A stretch of DNA of 64,000 nt, taken from contig JACJYK010000001.1 in assembly GCA_020636135.1 (NCBI GenBank), forward strand, positions 2,218,501 to 2,282,500, given 5' to 3'. The position numbers and the translations under genes are program-made. Of the stretch, positions 58,558 through 64,000 are shown piece by piece; position 1 is the first letter of the stretch, and each line of letters starts with the position of its first letter. The notes below the pieces were generated by a model that was not told where the DNA came from, did not search any database, and saw nothing but the letters and a program-made list of their open reading frames with translations. This DNA is from Lewinellaceae bacterium. Its GTDB lineage: Bacteria > Bacteroidota > Bacteroidia > Chitinophagales > Saprospiraceae.

Positions 58558-60504
58558 ATGTTCCGGATATTTTGCTTGGTCACACTGCTATCTGCTCTCT
58601 TTACAAAAGCCATCGGTCAACCCTGGATGGTCAGTTCTCCCGATCAAAAAATCAAGGTAACCATAACCCTGACAAAAGGAGAGTTGCAGTATACAGTACA
58701 GAAAGATGGTAAAACGTGGATCAACGCTTCTCCCATCCGGTTGGATATTGCCGAGGTACCGGTGGATTATACCCTGAACTCCGCGCAAACGACCAGCCAT
58801 GATGATAAGATCATTCCGGTAGTCCATGAGAAATTCGCCAGTATCCGTGACCAGTACAATTTACTGGATCTCCAGTTTGAAAATAGCGTGGGGCTGGAGT
58901 TTCGGGCGTATGACAGGGGAGTAGCCTGGCGTTGGAAATCGGCACTGGACGGGACCATCACAATCCTGGGCGAACAGGTAACCTATGTATTCAATAATGG
59001 AGACCAGGTTTATTATGCCAGTGAAGAAGGGTTTTATTCTCATAATGAACGCATATTCAAGAAGTTCGCATTATCTCAGTTATCGTTGGATAGTCTGGGC
59101 AGCTTACCCGCGCTGGTTGAGCAAAACAGCCATTACATGCATATAAGTGAGTCAGACCTGTACAACTATCCGGGTCTGTGGCTGACAGGCACCAATTCCG
59201 GTACACTTACTGGCACATTTCCCCATTACCCCCTGCAGGAGAGACAAGTTCGTGACCGGGATATCATGGTTACTGAAGCAGCCAATTTCCTGGTAAAAAC
59301 ACCAGGAACACGCACTTTTCCCTGGAGAACCATCCTGATGGAAGATCACGCTGCTGGACTGCTTACAAATACCCTCATCTATCAACTAAACCGCCCGGCG
59401 GAAGGGGATTTCAGCTGGGTGCAACCGGGTAAGGTCCAGTGGGATTGGTGGAATGCATTGAATACCTACGGTGTAGACTTTGAAAGCGGAGTGAACACGG
59501 CTACCTATAAGCACTATATTGATTTTGCGGCCCAAAACGGGATCCCATACATCATCCTGGATGAGGGCTGGTCGCCTACGACCGATGTAACAGTTTCCGT
59601 TCCGGAGGTGAATGTTCCGGAATTGGCGAAGTATGGCCAGGAAAAAGGCGTGAGCCTTATCCTGTGGGTATTGTGGAATGCACTGGACAAAGATCTGGAT
59701 AAAGCGATGACGGAATATACCAGGTGGGGTATCAAAGGTATCAAAGTGGATTTCATGCAGCGTAACGACGCAGAAATGGTCAATTATTACGAGCGGATCG
59801 CCAGGGCCACCGCTGCTCATCACCTCCTGCTGGATTTCCACGGCTGCTATAAGCCAACTGGTTTTCGCCATGAATTCCCCAATGCGATGACTCGTGAAGG
59901 CGTGCGCGGAAACGAATGGAGCAAATGGGATAATTCCAAGTTGACAGGTCCCGAACATAATCTCACCTTACCGTTCACGAGGATGGTCTGCGGGCCTATG
60001 GATTATACACCGGGAGCCATGCTGAATGCCCAGCTGCGTGACTGGTCACCCAGCTTTAGCCGGCCGATGAGTTTGGGAACACGTTGTCATCAGCTGGCCA
60101 TGTATGTTGTCTTTGAGAGCCCTCTGCAGATGTTGTGTGATGTCCCTGAAAATTATTTGCGGGAGTCTGAGTCTTTTGCATTTCTTCAACAGGTGCCGAC
60201 GACCTGGGAAGATACCCGCGTACTTGACGCCGCCGTAGGCGATTACATCGTGGACGCCCGTCTTGGCGCGGATGGAAATTGGTATGTTGGGGCAATGACG
60301 GATTGGACACCCCGGGAGTTGGATGTAACACTTGATTTTCTGGACTCCGGCGATTATGTGCTGGAATACTGGGCAGATGGTATCAATGCAAACCGCATGG
60401 CCCAGGATTACAAAACCGGTAAAATGAACGTAAGAAAAGGGGATAAACTGCATTTGGAACTTGCGCAGGGGGGTGGTTACGTAGCAGTCATCCGCAAGAA
60501 ATGA
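58558..60504 (+). CDS. Glycoside hydrolase family 97 (alpha-glucosidase/alpha-galactosidase)
   Basis: 648 aa with a signal peptide (MFRIFCLVTLLSALFTKAIG). N-terminal beta-sandwich, then the GH97 (beta/alpha)8 core: QWDWWNALNTYGVDFESGVN, YIILDEGWSPTTDVTV and the catalytic stretch GIKGIKVDFMQRNDAEMVNY, with Asp 398 in VDFM likely the nucleophile of the retaining subgroup. It continues with LLLDFHGCYKPTGFRHEFPN and MTREGVRGNEWSKW. The enzyme acts on alpha-galactosides or alpha-glucosides in the periplasm. The stop overlaps the nitrilase gene in ATGATG. Confidence 0.92.
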   Translation: MFRIFCLVTLLSALFTKAIGQPWMVSSPDQKIKVTITLTKGELQYTVQKDGKTWINASPIRLDIAEVPVDYTLNSAQTTSHDDKIIPVVHEKFASIRDQYNLLDLQFENSVGLEFRAYDRGVAWRWKSALDGTITILGEQVTYVFNNGDQVYYASEEGFYSHNERIFKKFALSQLSLDSLGSLPALVEQNSHYMHISESDLYNYPGLWLTGTNSGTLTGTFPHYPLQERQVRDRDIMVTEAANFLVKTPGTRTFPWRTILMEDHAAGLLTNTLIYQLNRPAEGDFSWVQPGKVQWDWWNALNTYGVDFESGVNTATYKHYIDFAAQNGIPYIILDEGWSPTTDVTVSVPEVNVPELAKYGQEKGVSLILWVLWNALDKDLDKAMTEYTRWGIKGIKVDFMQRNDAEMVNYYERIARATAAHHLLLDFHGCYKPTGFRHEFPNAMTREGVRGNEWSKWDNSKLTGPEHNLTLPFTRMVCGPMDYTPGAMLNAQLRDWSPSFSRPMSLGTRCHQLAMYVVFESPLQMLCDVPENYLRESESFAFLQQVPTTWEDTRVLDAAVGDYIVDARLGADGNWYVGAMTDWTPRELDVTLDFLDSGDYVLEYWADGINANRMAQDYKTGKMNVRKGDKLHLELAQGGGYVAVIRKK

Positions 60505-61322
60505 TGAACAATCTCTCTTTGATCCTGAGTTATTTGCTGTGGGCAGGTCTGGTATCCGGACAGACATCGGTACGGGTAGCGGTAGCCCAGATCTTTTGTT
60601 TGGATGGAGATCGGGAAGGTAATTTTCGCCGCATCGAAAATGCCTTGGAAGAGGCAACGCAGCAAGGGGCAGATATCGTTTGCTTCCCCGAAATGTCCAT
60701 ATTGGGCTGGGTCAATCCAGATGCGCATCAGCGTTCCTTTCCAATTCCTGGATCTGATTCCGATCGTTTGTCAGAATTAGCGCGGCAGTATCAGGTTTAT
60801 GTATGCATCGGGTTGGGAGAAAAAGAAAATGAAAACCTCTATGATGCCGTCATTTTGATTTCCAATGAAGGCAAAATATTGGCCAAACACCGGAAGAACA
60901 ACATCCTGAGTGAGTTGATGGATCCTCCTTATACACCCGGGAATGGCGTGACGGTGGTCGATACAAAGTTTGGAAGGATCGGATTGTTGATCTGTGCCGA
61001 TTCTTTTCTGGAGGACAATCTAAAAGCGATGCGCAGACAGCATCCGGACCTGGTACTTATACCCTATGGTTGGGCTGCGGAAGAAAAGGAGTGGCCACAA
61101 CATGGCGAAGAGTTGCATAAGACCATCCGCAATGCTGCCGGCAAGATCGCTAGTCCAATTGTGGGAACTGATTTGGTGGGCATGATTTCCCATGGTCCCT
61201 GGACAGGTCAGGTGTATGGAGGGCAAAGTGCTGTAATAGACCAGAATGGAGTGATATTGGGATCATGCCGGGATCGTGATCGTCAGGTTCTGATCGTAGA
61301 TATTGAGCTCAATAGACACTGA
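60501..61322 (+). CDS. Secreted carbon-nitrogen hydrolase (nitrilase superfamily)
   Basis: 273 aa; the first ATG (60501) overlaps the GH97 stop, the second ATG is one codon later. Signal peptide MMNNLSLILSYLLWAGLVSG. The nitrilase triad is present: Glu in IVCFPEMSILGWV, Lys in ILAKHRKNNILSELM, and Cys in IGLLICADSFLEDNL. The amide or nitrile substrate is unknown, and exported family members are less common than cytosolic ones. Coupling with a GH97 glycosidase suggests a shared sugar-amide or glycoside substrate; that is inference. Confidence 0.92.
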   Translation: MMNNLSLILSYLLWAGLVSGQTSVRVAVAQIFCLDGDREGNFRRIENALEEATQQGADIVCFPEMSILGWVNPDAHQRSFPIPGSDSDRLSELARQYQVYVCIGLGEKENENLYDAVILISNEGKILAKHRKNNILSELMDPPYTPGNGVTVVDTKFGRIGLLICADSFLEDNLKAMRRQHPDLVLIPYGWAAEEKEWPQHGEELHKTIRNAAGKIASPIVGTDLVGMISHGPWTGQVYGGQSAVIDQNGVILGSCRDRDRQVLIVDIELNRH

Positions 61323-61557
61323 TTTTAACGATTCAGGTAAACAAATAAATGCAAAATCAAGATTTGCGGGAATCGAAGCCCCCGTATTGATTTCCCAAGC
61401 CCTCAAAAGCTTTCAGTTCACAGATCAATTGTCGGCTCAGCTTTAACTGGATTTTTAATATTCCGAATGGTTGTGACGATTTATTGGTCAACCTTATTCA
61501 GGGATGGTCCTCATAGCCCAAAACCAAATCTCAAACCTCAAATCCATAATAATGTCA

Positions 61558-61565
61558 TACCTTTG
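61558..61565 (+). promoter_or_regulatory. Candidate -7 element TACCTTTG for the helicase gene
   Basis: Exact TAnnTTTG match 29 nt before the TTG start at 61594. The -33 TTTG is not evident at the usual distance. Confidence 0.4.
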
Positions 61566-61593
61566 TGCCTCATTTACATAATCAGGTCATCCT

Positions 61594-63261
61594 TTGCAAT
61601 CATTTCAATCCCTGGGTCTGCGTGAAGAAATTTTAGCCGCTCTTCCCGCCATCGGACTTCACCAACCTACGGCCATTCAGCAAGAAGCCATTCCACATCT
61701 GATCACCGGAATGGTTGATTTTATAGGTCTGGCTCAGACGGGCACCGGTAAAACGGCAGCATTTGGTTTGCCATTGATCGAACAGATCCAGCAGCAGGAA
61801 AGCACCGTGCAAGCCCTGATTATCGTTCCGACCCGGGAATTATGCCTGCAGATCGAACAGCAACTAAAGTCTTTTACCGCTATGATGCCTGGTATCCGGA
61901 CATTGGCTGTGTATGGAGGGGCTTCTATCCAGGGGCAGTTGATTGGATTAAAGAAAAAACCGCACATCGTGGTAGCCACCCCGGGACGACTTATGGACTT
62001 CATGGAGCGCAAGAAGATCTCCCTGGAATCCGTCCGTTATGTCGTGCTGGACGAAGCAGATGAGATGCTGCATATGGGATTTGTGGATGACATCAACGCC
62101 ATCCTTGCCCAGGTTCCGGATGAGCGGAACATATGGCTCTTCTCAGCGACGATGCCAGCACCCATCAGGCAGATTGTAAATCAGTACATGCGCGACCCGA
62201 TTGAAGTGGTTATCGATCAGGGACAAAAGACCAATCAAAACATTGAGCACCAATATGTGCTGGTCCAGGCCACTGATAAGACCCAGGCTTTATGCCGGTT
62301 TCTGAATGCTGACCCGATGATGAGAGGTATCGTATTCTGCCGTACCAAGGCAGGTACCCAGGATCTGGCTGATTACCTGAGTCAGCAGGGGTACGCTGTG
62401 GACAGTTTGCATGGGGACCTGACTCAAAAGCAACGAGAGCATGTGATGAAGCATTTCCGGACCGATAAAACCCATATGGTAATTGCTACGGATGTGGCTG
62501 CCCGGGGTATTGATGTCCAGGACCTGCAATACGTTTTTCATTTTGACCTTCCCGATGACGCCTCGTATTATACCCACCGGAGTGGCCGGACGGCAAGGGC
62601 TGGAAAATCGGGAATATCTTTGTGTTTGATTACCCCGAGAGAGCTCAACCGCGTTAAACAGCTCGATCGCCAGTTGAAGTTGAACCTGAAGCGAGTGCGC
62701 GTACCGGATGCCAATTCTATTCAGGAGAAATTCATCGAAAATTGGGCTCAGTCGCTGTGGGATGAGCAACCTAATCTGGACCAGACACTCAAAGAGCAGG
62801 CGCTTGGCTGGTTTTATGAAATGTCCAAAGAGGATCTTATTGAGCGCATTGTGAGTATCCATCTGAAAGCCATGCCGCCTATCCGGGATAACCGGGATCT
62901 TAATGTTGAAGTTCAGGAAGCCGTCAAGTCTGCAAACAAGAAAAGTAAACTATACATCAACGCCGGTAAAATGGATGGCCTGACCAAACAGTCCATGTTG
63001 CACCTACTTACCCACCAAACCGGTGTAGGAGGCAAGGGAATCGGGCATATCGAAATAAGACAAAAGCATTCAACCATAGAGTTGTCTTCGGCAGATCTGG
63101 AGACCCTGATTATGGAACTTCAGGGCAGATCCTACAATGGCCGACGCCTCTTTCCCAAAGAGGATAACGCAAAAGAACCGATGCCGCATAGCCGGAAACA
63201 CATCCATAAGATGAAGAAAAGCACCAAGAAAAAGCGGAATTCAAAGTCTTCTTCTCATTAG
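61594..63261 (+). CDS. DEAD-box RNA helicase with C-terminal RNA-binding domain
   Basis: 555 aa with a TTG start; a stop codon lies 15 nt upstream and the next ATG is after the Q motif, so the TTG is firm. Helicase motifs in order are Q (PTAIQQEAIP), I (AQTGTGKTAAFGLP), Ia (PTRELCLQI), II (VLDEADEML), III (FSATMPAP), V (ATDVAARGIDV) and VI (YTHRSGRTARAG). The C-terminal 80 residues (about 455-535) form a DbpA-like RNA-binding domain, followed by a Lys-rich tail. It acts in ribosome assembly or RNA turnover. The AT-rich region downstream contains a weak hairpin. Confidence 0.95.
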   Translation: MQSFQSLGLREEILAALPAIGLHQPTAIQQEAIPHLITGMVDFIGLAQTGTGKTAAFGLPLIEQIQQQESTVQALIIVPTRELCLQIEQQLKSFTAMMPGIRTLAVYGGASIQGQLIGLKKKPHIVVATPGRLMDFMERKKISLESVRYVVLDEADEMLHMGFVDDINAILAQVPDERNIWLFSATMPAPIRQIVNQYMRDPIEVVIDQGQKTNQNIEHQYVLVQATDKTQALCRFLNADPMMRGIVFCRTKAGTQDLADYLSQQGYAVDSLHGDLTQKQREHVMKHFRTDKTHMVIATDVAARGIDVQDLQYVFHFDLPDDASYYTHRSGRTARAGKSGISLCLITPRELNRVKQLDRQLKLNLKRVRVPDANSIQEKFIENWAQSLWDEQPNLDQTLKEQALGWFYEMSKEDLIERIVSIHLKAMPPIRDNRDLNVEVQEAVKSANKKSKLYINAGKMDGLTKQSMLHLLTHQTGVGGKGIGHIEIRQKHSTIELSSADLETLIMELQGRSYNGRRLFPKEDNAKEPMPHSRKHIHKMKKSTKKKRNSKSSSH

Positions 63262-63313
63262 ATCATGGAATTCATGATTAAAGTGAATTAATACCTCAAT
63301 ACTTATTTCACTG

Positions 63314-63341
63314 ATTCAATATTCGATATAATTTATTGAAT
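63314..63341 (+). terminator. Weak AT-rich hairpin after the helicase gene
   Basis: ATTCAATA and TATTGAAT (8 bp) with a 12-nt loop, about 50 nt after the stop, followed by TTTAAATTA. Stability is low; a possible factor-independent terminator only. Confidence 0.3.
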
Positions 63342-63407
63342 TTTAAATTATTAACTCACATGACTTAACAAGGTGCTTGAAATTGAGTGCCGGGTAATAT
63401 TGATTTT

Positions 63408-63442
63408 TTTGTAATAAAAACGAGGAAAATCGTATATTTTTG
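63408..63442 (+). promoter_or_regulatory. Candidate Bacteroidota promoter before the small gene
   Basis: TTTG at 63408-63411 and TATTTTTG at 63435-63442; the -7 box is an exact match, but the 23-nt spacing is longer than the usual 19-21 nt. It would drive the 73-aa gene at 63526. Confidence 0.4.
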
Positions 63443-63525
63443 TTATGCTTCTAAAATAAGCGCTTTAGAACCTCGTTTCATTTAAGAAGTCCTTTTTTAA
63501 TTCATCCAGAAAGCCTAAACCAAAA

Positions 63526-63747
63526 ATGAGAAAACGATCCATTACCTGGCTTCAGTACACCAAAGTCATACTTGAAAAAGTCAGTTTTGACTTGCAGATA
63601 TTTCTCAAAGAGCTCAAGAAATCGCTTATTCGATTGACCATTCTTGAGTTGGTTGCACTGGAAACCTGGATTTCTGAACGATTTCAGGCTGTCATCGCCT
63701 ACAAAGCAGCTCGTATCGTTCATGAATACCGCGTAAGTCTTTACTGA
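63526..63747 (+). CDS. Small conserved-looking protein (73 aa)
   Basis: The start MRKRSITWLQYTKVILEKVS is followed by FDLQIFLKELKKSLIRLTIL and EALETW-type residues, which resembles small proteins I have seen in Bacteroidota genomes (KVSF and KELKK core). It has amphipathic helices, no signal peptide or membrane helix, and its own promoter-like element 80 nt upstream. I do not know its function; a DNA- or protein-binding role is possible. Confidence rests on the conserved pattern, coherent codon use and the promoter. Confidence 0.6.
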   Translation: MRKRSITWLQYTKVILEKVSFDLQIFLKELKKSLIRLTILELVALETWISERFQAVIAYKAARIVHEYRVSLY

Positions 63748-63805
63748 CTTCGTCTGATCTTACATCCGATTCTTACTGCCGAATTTCACTGGTATTCCGG
63801 GGAAA

Positions 63806-64000
63806 TCAATTCATTCCGTCCTTATACTCAGCAGGTTCACCTTTTGCCGGTATCGTCTTCTGAATGAATGTCCGTATATCTTCATTTGCCTGCTTCAGGT
63901 CTTCCTGCCTCAGATACATCATGTGTCCGCTGCGATATCCTTTCCAGACAAAACGGTCTTTCATTTTACCACTCGGATCCATATTCCACATGCTATACTT
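63806..64000 (-). CDS. Peptidase S10 (serine carboxypeptidase) C-terminus, partial
   Basis: The last 65 residues of a gene whose start is outside the window to the right. The reading frame is open to the edge (SMWNMDPSGKMKDRFVWKGY then RSGHMMYLRQEDLKQANEDI). GHMMYL supplies the expected catalytic His of S10 carboxypeptidases. The family cleaves C-terminal residues and is often exported. Whether the protein is full length upstream cannot be told. Confidence 0.8.
   Translation of the reverse strand, partial: KYSMWNMDPSGKMKDRFVWKGYRSGHMMYLRQEDLKQANEDIRTFIQKTIPAKGEPAEYKDGMN

Overview
The window looks like a chromosomal segment of a Bacteroidota bacterium, most plausibly a Saprospiraceae-like marine or sludge organism. 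The evidence is two giant secreted proteins built from HYR-type repeats that end in type IX secretion (T9SS, Por) C-terminal sorting domains, lipoproteins with Bacteroidota-style signal sequences, an orphan TonB plug-domain lipoprotein, GH97 and LVIVD-repeat proteins, sparse Shine-Dalgarno sites, and several TAnnTTTG-type -7 promoter elements. This placement is inferred from gene content; no rRNA is present.

Region 1 (1-27038) is the most unusual part. Two paralogous giant cell-surface proteins (3788 and about 2185 aa) have unrelated N-terminal heads (a 12-repeat propeller-like array plus a 16-copy exact 240-nt HYR array in the first; a beta-helix head in the second). They share a nearly constant, cysteine-rich, roughly 1400-residue tail and a T9SS sorting domain. 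The second giant gene is followed, with zero to 14 nt spacing, by a small Tat-like exported protein, a 1679-aa protein with two X25 domains, cadherin-like repeats and a beta-helix, three tandem phage-tail-collar (MdpB-like) proteins, a spermidine-synthase-like methyltransferase, a GNAT acetyltransferase and a DUF6916-like protein. This nine-gene putative operon is my best candidate for an undescribed surface or secreted system.

Region 2 (27191-33310) holds a TRAP transporter (DctQ, DctM and a convergent lipoprotein DctP), a YCF48-like lipoprotein, a MazG-like pyrophosphohydrolase and a large membrane protein. Region 3 (33531-41932) has a radical SAM protein, an aldo-keto reductase, PnuC, a divergent PPOX/MocR pair, an amidase lipoprotein, an AraC regulator, two NTF2-fold proteins and a VOC protein. 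A tRNA-Gly(CCC) gene lies at 41987-42059.

Region 4 (42176-54797) contains gamma-glutamyltranspeptidase, two alpha/beta hydrolases, a coiled-coil protein, an M28-PDZ peptidase, a lysoplasmalogenase-like protein, a possible all-alpha protein with an Asp-rich motif, a DMT transporter, an LVIVD-repeat protein, an ECF-like sigma factor between two small membrane proteins, and a nucleoside-type MFS transporter. Region 5 (54883-64000) has a D-aminoacylase-like lipoprotein lacking the usual HxH motif, an AraC-type HTH remnant, a plug-only lipoprotein, a nucleoid-associated protein, a GH97/nitrilase pair, a DEAD-box helicase, a small conserved-looking protein, and the C-terminus of an S10 carboxypeptidase that runs off the right edge. 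Apart from region 1 most genes are ordinary housekeeping or accessory metabolism; no integrase, transposase, CRISPR array or prophage core was seen.
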